Of a DNA stretch of 64,000 nucleotides, positions 7,960 to 16,220 are shown piece by piece (position 1 is the stretch's first letter; every line of letters begins with the position of its first letter). The notes beneath the pieces were generated by a model, which was given only the letters and a program-made list of their open reading frames with translations, did no database searches and was not told where the DNA came from. Source of the DNA: SIG587 sp045544035 (GTDB taxonomy: Bacteria > Bacillota > Clostridia > Oscillospirales > Acutalibacteraceae); the NCBI GenBank assembly GCA_045544035.1, contig JAZPYE010000008.1, positions 1-64,000 of the forward strand, read 5' to 3'. The translations under genes and the position numbers were made by a program.

Positions 7960-9882
7960 CTATCCTTTCATCTTTATGGAGTTAATCTTACCGCCTGCTA
8001 AAAGAACCTCACGCTCTTTATCGGTAAGCTCAATTATCATGTTAATTTCTTTTCCGTTAACTTTGACAGTAACCTTACCTGATTTTACCTGCTCTACGGC
8101 ATTTTCAATAACAATTTTATCATCGGCTGAAATTGTATCATAGTCTGCAGGGTTTGCAAAAACAAGTGGCAAAATGCCTGAATTGATAAGGTTTGCTTTA
8201 TGAATTCTTGCAAAGCTCTTTGCAAGCACCGCCTTAACACCAAGATAGAGAGGCACAAGCGCTGCGTGCTCACGGCTGGAGCCCTGACCGTAATTTTCAC
8301 CGCCCACGATAAAACCGCCGCCGTTTGCCTTGGCACGTGCCGGGAATTCGGGGTCGCAGGGGGTCAAGCAATAATCCGACAAATGCGGAATATTTGAACG
8401 GAAAGGAAGCAGCTTTGCGTTTGAGGGCATAATGTGGTCGGTAGTAATGTTATCCTCAACCTTAATAAGGGCAATTCCTTCAATTTTTTCGGGTGTAGCC
8501 ACATTAACGGGGAAAGGCTTAATGTTGGGACCCTTAATTACCTCAACCTCATCGGGGGTTTTGCTGGGGGAGACAATCATATTATCGTTAATTTCGAATT
8601 TTTCGGGCATTTGAACGCTCAAATCCACCTTATCAGCATAGGTCCTGGGGTCGGTCAAAAAGCCTTCCAAAGCGCTTACAGCAGCAGTTTCGGGGCTTAC
8701 AATGTAAACACCTGCCGAGGTTGTGCCGCAACGACCCTTAAAATTTCGGTTAATTGTACGAAGGGAAACAGCATCACTTGCGGGGGCTTGACCCATACCA
8801 ATGCAGGGACCGCAACCCGATTCGAGAATTCTAGCACCCGCATCAATCATATCGGCAAGGGCGCCGTTTCTTGCAATCATATTAAGCACCTGCTTTGAGC
8901 CGGGAGCAATAACAAGGCTAACATGTGCAGGAACGGTTTTGCCCTTTAAAATGCGGGCAACCTTCATCATATCAAGATAAGAACTGTTGGTGCAGCTGCC
9001 AATCATAACCTGGTCAACCTTAACACCCTTAACTTCCTTAACCTTTTTAACATTGTCGGGGCTGTGAGGAAGCGCTGTAAGAGGCTCAAGGCTCGACAAA
9101 TCAACGGTGATTTCTTCATCATAAACCGCATCGGCATCGGCGCAAAGTTGGGTGAAATCCTTTTCTCTATCCTGCGCTTTAAGGAAGGAAAGAGTTGTTT
9201 CATCGGTGGGGAAAATTGAGGTTGTAGCGCCTAACTCTGCACCCATATTAGTAATAGTTGCTCGCTCGGGAACGCTTAAGGTTTTAACTCCTTCGCCGCA
9301 ATATTCAATAACCTTGCCAACGCCGCCCTTAACGCTCAAAACGCGAAGCACTTCTAAAATAACATCCTTTGCGGTTACGAAAGGCTTTAATTGTCCTGTG
9401 AGTTCAACCTTTAAAACCTTGGGCATATTCATATAGTAGGTTCCGCCGCCCATTGCAACGGCAACATCAAGACCGCCTGCGCCCATTGCAAGCATACCGA
9501 TACCGCCGCCCGTAGGTGTGTGGCTGTCAGAGCCCAAAAGGGTTTGACCCGGAATACCAAAGCGCTCCAAATGCACCTGGTGGCAAATGCCGTTGCCGGG
9601 TTTTGAAAAGTAAATTCCGTGCTTATCGGCAACGGTTTGGATATACTTATGGTCATCAGCATTTTCAAAGCTTTGCTGAAGCATATTGTGGTCAATGTAA
9701 GCAACCGAGCGAAGGGTTTTAACCTGGCCGATTTCCATTGCCTCAAGCTGTAAATAAGCCATTGTGCCGGTGGAATCCTGGGTTAGGGTTTGGTCAATTT
9801 TAATACCAATTTGTTCCCCTGCTATCATCTCACCCTCAACCAAGTGGCTTTTAATGATTTTTTGTGTTAAATTCATTCCCAT
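7960..9882 (-). CDS. acnA: Aconitate hydratase (Aquifex-type, 640 residues)
   Basis: [4Fe-4S] enzyme interconverting citrate and isocitrate. Cluster cysteines are in GSCTNSSY (about 300) and in the CGPCIG motif (about 365), and the swivel domain with GENYGQGSSREHA is at about 535. The short length matches the putative-aconitase branch known from Aquifex and Clostridia rather than the ~900-residue AcnA. ATG at 9882 follows AGAGGT. First gene of the acn-icd-gntR operon, which would supply 2-oxoglutarate for glutamate synthesis. No citrate synthase gene is in the window. Confidence 0.93.
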   Translation of the reverse strand: MGMNLTQKIIKSHLVEGEMIAGEQIGIKIDQTLTQDSTGTMAYLQLEAMEIGQVKTLRSVAYIDHNMLQQSFENADDHKYIQTVADKHGIYFSKPGNGICHQVHLERFGIPGQTLLGSDSHTPTGGGIGMLAMGAGGLDVAVAMGGGTYYMNMPKVLKVELTGQLKPFVTAKDVILEVLRVLSVKGGVGKVIEYCGEGVKTLSVPERATITNMGAELGATTSIFPTDETTLSFLKAQDREKDFTQLCADADAVYDEEITVDLSSLEPLTALPHSPDNVKKVKEVKGVKVDQVMIGSCTNSSYLDMMKVARILKGKTVPAHVSLVIAPGSKQVLNMIARNGALADMIDAGARILESGCGPCIGMGQAPASDAVSLRTINRNFKGRCGTTSAGVYIVSPETAAVSALEGFLTDPRTYADKVDLSVQMPEKFEINDNMIVSPSKTPDEVEVIKGPNIKPFPVNVATPEKIEGIALIKVEDNITTDHIMPSNAKLLPFRSNIPHLSDYCLTPCDPEFPARAKANGGGFIVGGENYGQGSSREHAALVPLYLGVKAVLAKSFARIHKANLINSGILPLVFANPADYDTISADDKIVIENAVEQVKSGKVTVKVNGKEINMIIELTDKEREVLLAGGKINSIKMKG

Positions 9883-9928
9883 TTTTTGTACCTCTTAACC
9901 TGGAATCTTTTTGCCTTATGCGGCATCA

Positions 9929-9963
9929 TGTATAATTGTATACAATTATACAATTTATGTCAA
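9929..9963 (-). promoter_or_regulatory. Promoter and palindromic operator of the acn-icd-gntR operon
   Basis: On the minus strand TTGACA (9963..9958), a 17-bp spacer and TACAAT (9940..9935) form a near-consensus promoter. A perfect 24-bp palindrome, half-site TGTATAATTGTA, spans 9929-9952 and covers the -10 and most of the spacer. The core TTGTATACAA resembles operators bound by FadR/FCD-type GntR proteins, and such a regulator is encoded at the end of this operon. Confidence 0.8.
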
Positions 9964-9986
9964 TAGTAAAATCATATAAAAAAAGA

Positions 9987-10015
9987 AAAACGGCAAAGCA
10001 ATGCTTTGCCGTTTT
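9987..10015 (-). terminator. Terminator of the ugpC-type gene
   Basis: Perfect 13-bp stem AAAACGGCAAAGC / GCTTTGCCGTTTT with a 3-base loop, followed on the minus strand by a long T-rich run (TTTTTCTTTTTTT). Confidence 0.92.
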
Positions 10016-10028
10016 AAACAATTCACAA

Positions 10029-11171
10029 TTAGTTGGTGATAGTAAGCTCGGTGTCCTTGTCAAAGAGGTGAATCTTTTCAGTTTCAAGAGCAATCTTAAT
10101 CTTGTCACCGGGGCGTGCGGTGGAGTTGGGGCTAACGCGTGCGTTAATGGTCTGACCTTCGCAGTTCATGTAAAGGTAGGTTTCAGCACCCATAAGCTCG
10201 GTAACTTCAACATCTGCCTCAACGATGCCATCGGGGTTAGCCTCTATAAGAGCGGGCTCATCGTGAACATCCTCAGGGCGGATACCCATAATAACTTCCT
10301 TATCAATGTAGGGCTTGAGGCAATCCTTCTTGTTCTTAGACTCAGGAAGAGCAATGCGGTATTTGATACCTGCGCGGGTCTTGGTGTCTTCAGAACCGAA
10401 TTCAACAAAATATTTTCCGTCTTCCTCTAAGAGTTTGCACTCGATGAAGTTCATCTGTGGAGAGCCGATGAAGCCTGCAACGAAGAGGTTGCAAGGATAT
10501 TTGTAAAGATTGTTAGGTGTGTCAACCTGCTGGATAAGACCACTCTTCATAACAACGATACGGGTACCCATTGTCATAGCTTCGGTCTGGTCGTGGGTAA
10601 CATAAATAAATGTTGTTCCAAGACGCTGGTGGAGCTTAGAAATCTCGGTACGCATTTGTGCACGAAGCTTAGCATCAAGGTTTGAAAGAGGCTCATCAAG
10701 TAAGAATACCTTAGGCTCACGAACAATGGCACGACCTAAAGCTACACGCTGGCGCTGACCACCGGACAAAGCCTTGGGCTTACGCTCGAGAAGATGCTCA
10801 ATGTCAAGAATGCGAGCAGCCTCTTCAACGCGGCGCTTGATTTCCTCTTTAGGAGTTTTGCGAAGTTTAAGACCGAATGCCATGTTGTCAAAAACGGTCA
10901 TGTGGGGATAAAGAGCATAGTTCTGGAAAACCATTGCGATGTCACGGTCTTTGGGAGCAACATCGTTAACCAGGCGGTCGCCAATGTAAATTTCACCTTC
11001 GGAAATTTCTTCAAGACCTGCAACCATACGAAGGGTTGTAGACTTACCGCAACCGGAAGGACCAACGAGAATGATGAATTCCTTATCCTTGATTTCAAGG
11101 TTGAAATCAGAAACAGCGATAACGCCGCCAGGATACTTTTTGTATACATTTTTAAGTGATAAACTTGCCAT
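10029..11171 (-). CDS. ugpC: Sugar ABC transporter ATP-binding protein, UgpC/MsmK/MsiK type
   Basis: 380-residue ATPase of the CUT1 carbohydrate-import family. It shows Walker A GPSGCGKST, Q-loop VFQNYALYPHM, signature LSGGQRQRVALGRA, Walker B VFLLDEPLSNLD and the switch His in VTHDQTEAM, followed by a C-terminal regulatory OB/TOBE domain (about 245-375). No permease or binding-protein gene adjoins it, as is typical for the shared ATPases (MsmK/MsiK) that energise several sugar importers. Strong ribosome site AGGAGG before the ATG; own terminator. Confidence 0.93.
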   Translation of the reverse strand: MASLSLKNVYKKYPGGVIAVSDFNLEIKDKEFIILVGPSGCGKSTTLRMVAGLEEISEGEIYIGDRLVNDVAPKDRDIAMVFQNYALYPHMTVFDNMAFGLKLRKTPKEEIKRRVEEAARILDIEHLLERKPKALSGGQRQRVALGRAIVREPKVFLLDEPLSNLDAKLRAQMRTEISKLHQRLGTTFIYVTHDQTEAMTMGTRIVVMKSGLIQQVDTPNNLYKYPCNLFVAGFIGSPQMNFIECKLLEEDGKYFVEFGSEDTKTRAGIKYRIALPESKNKKDCLKPYIDKEVIMGIRPEDVHDEPALIEANPDGIVEADVEVTELMGAETYLYMNCEGQTINARVSPNSTARPGDKIKIALETEKIHLFDKDTELTITN

Positions 11172-11211
11172 GTAAATTTAACCTCCTATGACAAATAAAA
11201 ATCCATATAAT

Positions 11212-11217
11212 ATTATA
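11212..11217 (-). promoter_or_regulatory. Candidate extended -10 element of the ugpC-type gene
   Basis: Minus-strand TGT-TATAAT about 40 bp upstream of the start codon; no good -35 is seen at 17 bp, so this is an extended -10 candidate only. Confidence 0.4.
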
Positions 11218-11320
11218 ACAAACCAAAACCGGAATTACTATAATTAAGATTAGCCAAAGTTTTTTTTTGATTTTGTTTAAAATGTCCAACTCTTATTAAA
11301 AAATTGCGAATTATTGCCTG

Positions 11321-12025
11321 TTATAGCGTTTTTTCAACATCATCAGCGCTCATAAGAACACATTTGCCGCTTTCAAGTTTTTCGGGTAAACGAAGGTTTC
11401 CTATCTGCTCTCTGTGCAGCTCGTTAACGCCAAGGCCGAAAACACCAAACATTCTTTTGACCTCGTGATATTTACCATCAAAGAGGGTAAGTCGCGCAAT
11501 GTTGCTTTCTAAAATTTCAAGGCTTGCGGGGCGGCATTTGGTGCCATCTGCAAGGACAACTCCCTTTTTAAATTCAGATATAAGTTCTTCTTTCAGCTCA
11601 CCATCGAGAGTAGCAATATACACCTTTCCCGTTTTATTTTTCGGTGAAATTATTTTGTGGGCATATTCCCCATCGTTGGTTATTATGATAAGTCCTGTTG
11701 TGTCCTTATCAAGCCTGCCAACAGGAAACAGTTTTTGTCTTTTAAGGTTTTCGGGCACAAGGTCAACCACCGTTTTGCGGTTTTTATCGTTTGATGCGCT
11801 TAAAATTCCCTTAGGTTTATTAAGCATTATATAAACAAATTCGTTGTAGCCAATGGTTTGTCCCTTGAGCTTAACCTCACTGCTTTTGGGATCGATTTTT
11901 TCATCTGCCGTTTTAACAACCCTGCCGTTAACGGTGACCTCTCCCTTTTTTATAAAGCGTTTAATTTCGCTGCGGGAAATGTTTGTCACATTTGAAAGCA
12001 TTCTATCAATTCTTATTGTTTCCAT
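11321..12025 (-). CDS. rsuA: Pseudouridine synthase of the RsuA family
   Basis: Predicted to isomerise a uridine in rRNA (16S U516 for RsuA), 234 residues. The N-terminal S4 RNA-binding domain (about 1-60) is followed by the catalytic domain with the family motif GRLDKDTTGLIIITNDG (Asp nucleophile) and the KYHEVKRMF motif near 190. The start overlaps the end of the upstream DUF4830 gene by 20 bp. Closely related RluB/RluE/RluF proteins cannot be fully excluded. Confidence 0.9.
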   Translation of the reverse strand: METIRIDRMLSNVTNISRSEIKRFIKKGEVTVNGRVVKTADEKIDPKSSEVKLKGQTIGYNEFVYIMLNKPKGILSASNDKNRKTVVDLVPENLKRQKLFPVGRLDKDTTGLIIITNDGEYAHKIISPKNKTGKVYIATLDGELKEELISEFKKGVVLADGTKCRPASLEILESNIARLTLFDGKYHEVKRMFGVFGLGVNELHREQIGNLRLPEKLESGKCVLMSADDVEKTL

Positions 12026-12458
12026 TTAAATTTTCCTTATTTTTTTGGAGTGGTTTTATTCCGCCTGTTTCGGCACCGAAAATATGGCCGCCGATTATTT
12101 TACCCTCAGCAACAATCAATGTAACTTTGTTATCAAAATCATCTTTATATTCATAAATTTGTACCGAATTACCCTTGTAATCAGTTAAGGGAAACCCAGA
12201 TTTCGCCTGAAGCGATAAATATTTCTCATATTCATCGCCATAGCTGTTTGGTACAACAGTTTCTTTAAAAGAAGCGGGAGTTTCGGATACTTTATAGCCT
12301 AAAGATAAAAGATAATTTACACGGTTTTCATTTGTGTCGCCATCCCTTATTTCGGGAATAAGGGTCGTTTTAAGTGTGCCCAAAAGCAAAAAAGCAAGCA
12401 CAACCGCACAAATTATTGCAATAAAGCCATTACGGCTAAGCATAAAATAAACCTTCAA
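12006..12458 (-). CDS. DUF4830-type membrane-anchored protein
   Basis: 150-residue protein with a single N-terminal hydrophobic segment (about residues 12-30) and an extracytoplasmic domain. The domain pattern (RVNYLLSLGYKV, then VVPNSYGDEYEKYLSLQ, then IYEYKD and a final EGKIIGGHIFG) matches my memory of DUF4830, a Firmicutes family of unknown function. Two starts are possible: TTG at 12458 after AGAGGTGG and ATG at 12443 after GAAGG. It overlaps the pseudouridine synthase gene. Confidence 0.7.
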   Translation of the reverse strand: MKVYFMLSRNGFIAIICAVVLAFLLLGTLKTTLIPEIRDGDTNENRVNYLLSLGYKVSETPASFKETVVPNSYGDEYEKYLSLQAKSGFPLTDYKGNSVQIYEYKDDFDNKVTLIVAEGKIIGGHIFGAETGGIKPLQKNKENLNGNNKN

Positions 12459-12513
12459 AAACCGCCACCTCTTAAATCAAAATTATGATAAAAAGCAGCG
12501 GTTTATGATAAAA

Positions 12514-12981
12514 TTAATCAATAAGTGCAACACAGTGGGCGCTAATACCCTCAAGGTTCCCTGTAAAGCCAAGTTTTTCCTCGGTGGTTGCTTTAACATT
12601 TACGCAGGTAGTATCAATCTCCAAATCCTCGGCAATGTTCACCCTCATTTGCTCTATAAATGGGGCAAGCTTTGGCTTTTGAGCAATAACGGTTGCATCA
12701 AGGTTAATAACTTTATGGCCCTTTTCTTTAAGGAGTGAGCAAACCTGTCTTAAAAGAATTCGGCTGTCAATGTTTAAAAAGTCATCACTAGTGTCGGGGA
12801 AATGCCGTCCAATGTCACCCAGCGCCGCAGCACCCAAAAGCGCATCACAAACGGCGTGAATAAGCACATCGGCATCGGAATGCCCAAGAAGCCCCAAATT
12901 GAAAGGAATTTCAACACCGCCTAAAATAAGTTTGCGGTTTTCGGTTAAACGGTGAACATCATAGCCGTGTCCAATTCTCAT
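12514..12981 (-). CDS. ispF: 2-C-methyl-D-erythritol 2,4-cyclodiphosphate synthase
   Basis: Fifth step of the MEP isoprenoid pathway; trimeric Zn enzyme, 155 residues. The metal site is GYDVHRL (Asp-8, His-10) plus LGHSDADVLIHAVCDALLGA; the DIGRHFPDTS loop binds the diphosphate. It overlaps ispD by 4 bp, giving an ispD-ispF pair with translational coupling. Confidence 0.97.
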   Translation of the reverse strand: MRIGHGYDVHRLTENRKLILGGVEIPFNLGLLGHSDADVLIHAVCDALLGAAALGDIGRHFPDTSDDFLNIDSRILLRQVCSLLKEKGHKVINLDATVIAQKPKLAPFIEQMRVNIAEDLEIDTTCVNVKATTEEKLGFTGNLEGISAHCVALID

Positions 12982-13721
12982 AAGGTCTCCCCTCCCTCTT
13001 TAAGATACTCCTCTGCTACCTTTAAATCCTCTCTTGTGGTGATTTTAATGTTCTTATAATCACCCTCGGTAACAAAGGTTTTAATGCCAATGCTTTCCAT
13101 TATGGAAGCATCATCGGTGAAATTTGCAGTGTCGGCGTTAGACAGTGCCTCGGCATAATCACAAACTCTAACCCCTTGGGGCGTTTGAACACTTATAAGT
13201 CGGTCGCGATTAAGGGTTTTAATAACAAAGCCATCATCACCGATTTCCTTAATGGTGTCTTTTGCTTTAACTGCGCAAACAACGCACTTGTTTTCTTTGA
13301 GTGCACCTACAACACCCTCTATAACGCGCTGACTAACAAGGGGTCTTGCGCCATCGTGAATAAGGACATTTTGCGCATTCTTATCAACTGCCGAAAGGCC
13401 GTTTTTAACCGACTCTTGTCGGTTGCTTCCGCCTTCAACAATATCGGTAACTTTAGAAATGCCATATTCATCAACGAGAAGCTGAAGCCTTAAAATATCC
13501 TCGCTTTTAGTAACAAGAATAATATTGCTGATTAACGGACTTTTTTCAAAGGCACGCAGGGTGTGAACAACAACAGGGGCGCCGCAAAGGGGTTCAAACA
13601 TCTTTGAAATACCCTGCATACGGCTAGAGGTTCCTGCCGCTGCAATAATAACAGGCACAGCATCTTCCCTTACCGATTCCAAAATGGGCGCAAATTCAAT
13701 TTCAGATTTTAAGTCAACCAT
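12978..13721 (-). CDS. ispD: 2-C-methyl-D-erythritol 4-phosphate cytidylyltransferase
   Basis: Third step of the MEP pathway, transferring CMP to MEP (247 residues). The nucleotide-binding motif is AAAGTSSRMQGISKMFEPL (about 26-45), with IHDGARPLV (about 125) and TPQGVR (about 180) as further IspD landmarks. A short N-terminal extension of about 20 residues precedes the usual start of the fold. Upstream partner of ispF. Confidence 0.95.
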   Translation of the reverse strand: MVDLKSEIEFAPILESVREDAVPVIIAAAGTSSRMQGISKMFEPLCGAPVVVHTLRAFEKSPLISNIILVTKSEDILRLQLLVDEYGISKVTDIVEGGSNRQESVKNGLSAVDKNAQNVLIHDGARPLVSQRVIEGVVGALKENKCVVCAVKAKDTIKEIGDDGFVIKTLNRDRLISVQTPQGVRVCDYAEALSNADTANFTDDASIMESIGIKTFVTEGDYKNIKITTREDLKVAEEYLKEGGETL

Positions 13722-13744
13722 AAAATCACCGTTTTAATAGTATT

Positions 13745-13775
13745 AAAAAAGGGCGCACCGTGGTACGCCCTTTAA
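13745..13775 (-). terminator. Terminator of the efp-CD1247 operon
   Basis: Stem of AAAGGGCG and CGCCCTTT with an additional ACC/GGT pairing and one mismatch, followed by a T-run on the minus strand. Confidence 0.85.
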
Positions 13776-13788
13776 AAATGCAGTAAAA

Positions 13789-14226
13789 TTATTCTTCGTC
13801 CTCGCAGTCGCAGTCACAGCAATCACAATCACAGCCATCGAAGTCAAACTCAAGGTCAGTACCGCAGTTGGGGCAGGTAATTCCCTCTTCTTCAAGCATT
13901 TCGCCGTCAAGATAGATAATGTCATTGCACTTGGGGCACTCAACCTCATAAAGGTCGTCATCCTCACAGTCACAGCAATCGCAGTCACAGTCGCAATCGT
14001 CTTCATCTTCATAAATTAAATCTTCAACAGCAGAAAGGTCCTCATCAACGGCATCAACCTGCTCGCAAAGCTCGGCATAATCCTCTTCAATGCAGTCGAT
14101 TTCTTCGGAAATGTCACCGAGCAAATCAATGATTGCGTTTAAAATTTTGCCTTCTTTAGTATCGTTTTCAAGGCCAAGGCCTTCAGCGAGGCCCTTTATA
14201 TAAGAAACTTTTTCACCGATAGTCAT
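13789..14226 (-). CDS. CD1247 N-terminal-domain protein with Cys-Asp repeats and zinc ribbon
   Basis: Function unknown; 145 residues. Residues 1-45 form the predicted helical CD1247-type domain (IGEKVSYIKGLAEGLGLE). A very acidic stretch with alternating Cys-Asp (CDCDCDCCDC) follows at about 80-90. Then comes a zinc-ribbon-like CPKC...CPNCG (about 100-125), and a second Cys-Asp cluster sits at the C-terminus. Eighteen cysteines suggest metal binding. It follows efp by 23 bp on the same strand and ends at a terminator, so the two genes probably form an operon. Confidence 0.75.
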   Translation of the reverse strand: MTIGEKVSYIKGLAEGLGLENDTKEGKILNAIIDLLGDISEEIDCIEEDYAELCEQVDAVDEDLSAVEDLIYEDEDDCDCDCDCCDCEDDDLYEVECPKCNDIIYLDGEMLEEEGITCPNCGTDLEFDFDGCDCDCCDCDCEDEE

Positions 14227-14249
14227 TGTTATTTACCTCCAAATTTTTC

Positions 14250-14807
14250 TTATGCGCGCTCCATATATTCACCGGTACGGGTATCAATACGGATCTTATC
14301 GCCTTCGTTAATGAACAGGGGCACACGGATTTCAGCACCTGTTTCAAGTGTTGCAGGCTTTGTTGCATTTGTTGCGGTGTCACCCTTAAAGCCGGGGTCG
14401 GTCTCGGTGATTTCAAGTTCAACAAATGTGGGGGGTTCAACGCCGAACACTTTGCCCTTGTAGGAAAGAATTTTGCAAACCATATTTTCCTTAACAAACT
14501 TGAAGTTGTCGCCAAGGTCATCAGCGCCAACGGGAATAAGCTCATAGGATTCGGGGTCCATAAAATAGTAAAGGCCCTCATCGTTGTAGGAATACTCCAT
14601 ATCCTTTCTCTCAACAAAAGCAGTGGGATATTTTTCATTGGGGTTGAAGGTGCGCTCAAGAACGGTACCCTCGATTACATTACGGATTTTAGCACGAACG
14701 AAAGCTGCGCCTTTACCCGGTTTAACGTGTTGAAATTCAATAATCTGATAAACCTTACCATCCATTTCGAAGGTTACACCATTTCTAAAATCGCCAGCAC
14801 TTACCAT
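14250..14807 (-). CDS. efp: Elongation factor P
   Basis: Relieves ribosome stalling at polyproline motifs (185 residues, three beta-barrel domains). The KOW-like N-terminal domain contains the loop HVKPGKGAAFVRAKIRN, in which the Lys of PGKG is the usual modification site. The C-terminal signature is near IRIDTRTGEYMERA. GGAGG precedes the ATG. It has its own perfect-consensus promoter and is followed by the CD1247-type gene. Confidence 0.97.
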   Translation of the reverse strand: MVSAGDFRNGVTFEMDGKVYQIIEFQHVKPGKGAAFVRAKIRNVIEGTVLERTFNPNEKYPTAFVERKDMEYSYNDEGLYYFMDPESYELIPVGADDLGDNFKFVKENMVCKILSYKGKVFGVEPPTFVELEITETDPGFKGDTATNATKPATLETGAEIRVPLFINEGDKIRIDTRTGEYMERA

Positions 14808-14874
14808 AATTTAATTCCTCCAAATTTTTATGCCTGTGCAGAAAACACTGTTTACTGCAAAATATTACCTGTAA

Positions 14875-14903
14875 ATTATAAAATATTTATTAAACTTTGT
14901 CAA
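14875..14903 (-). promoter_or_regulatory. Promoter of efp
   Basis: Minus-strand TTGACA (14903..14898), 17-bp spacer, TATAAT (14880..14875): a perfect match to the sigma-A consensus. It lies immediately after the aroQ stop codon. Confidence 0.9.
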
Positions 14904-14906
14904 TAG

Positions 14907-15356
14907 TTAAAGTTTGATTAAATCACGCATTGCGCTGACTGCAAGAAGGTAACTTGATGCACCGAAGCCCGCAATAACTCCCTTGCAAACGGGGCTTATA
15001 ACCGAGGTGTGCCTAAACTCCTCACGAGCGTGAACATTTGACATATGCACCTCAATGAAAGGCTTGTCAACCGAAGCAATTGCATCTCTTATTGCATAAC
15101 TATAGTGTGTGTAGGCACCTGCATTTATAATACAGCCTGCATAACCCATTTGCACACTTTGAATTTTATCAATAATTTCTCCCTCGCAATTTGACTGAAA
15201 GAAATCGCAGGTAAGCTTCATAGCACTGGCATAGCTTTGGATATTTGAATTAATATCACTGAGGGTTTTGCTGCCATAAATTGTGGGCTCACGAAGACCC
15301 AACATATTAAGGTTAGGACCGTTGATTACAAGGATTTTTGAATTAATCATTTTCAT
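14907..15356 (-). CDS. aroQ: 3-dehydroquinate dehydratase, type II
   Basis: Third step of the shikimate pathway; dodecameric enzyme of 149 residues from the chosen start. Motifs are the N-terminal INGPNLNMLGLREPTIYG with the catalytic Tyr, the QSNCEGEIIDKIQ segment, INAGAYTHYSYAIRDAI, and VHMSNVHAREEFRHTSVISP. ATG at 15356 is chosen because AAAGG lies 7 bp upstream; ATG at 15371 has no ribosome site. Overlaps the endonuclease IV gene by 14 bp. Confidence 0.96.
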   Translation of the reverse strand: MKMINSKILVINGPNLNMLGLREPTIYGSKTLSDINSNIQSYASAMKLTCDFFQSNCEGEIIDKIQSVQMGYAGCIINAGAYTHYSYAIRDAIASVDKPFIEVHMSNVHAREEFRHTSVISPVCKGVIAGFGASSYLLAVSAMRDLIKL

Positions 15357-16206
15357 TACACAGCCTTTCATAATATTTTTTCATTTGGCGCGCATCCTCG
15401 GCCTGAGTTCCATCGGATTCGCAGATTATCGTGGGTGAACAGTTTTTCTTTAAAATCAGTTCAACAACGGGTTCAAAATTGGGGCCGAAAACATTGTCCT
15501 CAAAGGTAAGGTGTTTTTTCTCCCCGCCCACCGTATACTCAATTTTTGAAAAATGGGAGTGGAAGGTTTTAAGCCTGTCATAGCCCAAGCGGTTTTCAAT
15601 TTCCGAAAAGATCTTTTCGAAATCGGAAAAATCCTTAAGGGAGCCGCCTGTGCGGGCATTTAGGTGACCGAAATCAATGCAAGGAATAAGCCTTTCATCA
15701 AGTTCGCAAAGGGTCAAAACCTCGTTTAAATCGCCAAGCTGGTTTATTTTACCCATTGTTTCGGGACAAATGTGGATATTGCCAAGACCATTTTCATCAA
15801 GTGCTGAAATGGCCTTTTTCATGGTATCACAGGCAAGTTCCAAAGCATATTCACGGCTGATTTTGCCACAGGAGCCTGTGTGAACCACAATACGGTCGCC
15901 ACCCATTGCGTTAACTGCTGCCGCGCTGTCTAAAATATATTTAATTGAATTAAGGCGCTTTTCCTCCTCAACCGAGGACATTGAAATGTAATAAGGGGCG
16001 TGAAGGGATAGAGCAATGTCCTTTTCCCTTGCAAGTTTACCGAGAGCCGCAGCCTTATCAAGGCCAATGTTAACACCTCTGCCACACTGGTATTCAAAGG
16101 CATTAAGTTCCATTTTAACTATATATTCCGGAACCTGCAAACTGTGTTTATAGCCCATTTGTGCAAAGGAAACAGAATTTCCTGCGGGACCAAATCTAGC
16201 CGACAT
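15343..16206 (-). CDS. nfo: Endonuclease IV-like TIM-barrel protein (AP endonuclease family 2)
   Basis: Predicted DNA repair endonuclease acting at abasic sites; 287 residues with a TIM-barrel Zn-binding arrangement: SLHAPYY, VVHTGSC, ICPETMG, IDFGHLNAR, TFHSHFSKIEY and a final CESDG. The pattern fits the short archaeal/Clostridial branch of endonuclease IV. A sugar-phosphate isomerase-like function is less likely but cannot be excluded. It sits between yqeG and aroQ on the minus strand. Confidence 0.8.
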   Translation of the reverse strand: MSARFGPAGNSVSFAQMGYKHSLQVPEYIVKMELNAFEYQCGRGVNIGLDKAAALGKLAREKDIALSLHAPYYISMSSVEEEKRLNSIKYILDSAAAVNAMGGDRIVVHTGSCGKISREYALELACDTMKKAISALDENGLGNIHICPETMGKINQLGDLNEVLTLCELDERLIPCIDFGHLNARTGGSLKDFSDFEKIFSEIENRLGYDRLKTFHSHFSKIEYTVGGEKKHLTFEDNVFGPNFEPVVELILKKNCSPTIICESDGTQAEDARQMKKYYERLCNEND

Positions 16207-16220
16207 TTTTTCACGCTCCT

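Noticed and set aside
12441..12458. Choosing ATG 12443 as the only start of the DUF4830 gene
   Set aside because: Both TTG 12458 (AGAGGTGG at good spacing) and ATG 12443 (GAAGG) are credible, so the longer form was kept and the alternative noted.
14226..14906. Plus-strand frame of 226 codons
   Set aside because: Antisense shadow of efp; low-complexity translation and no start signals.
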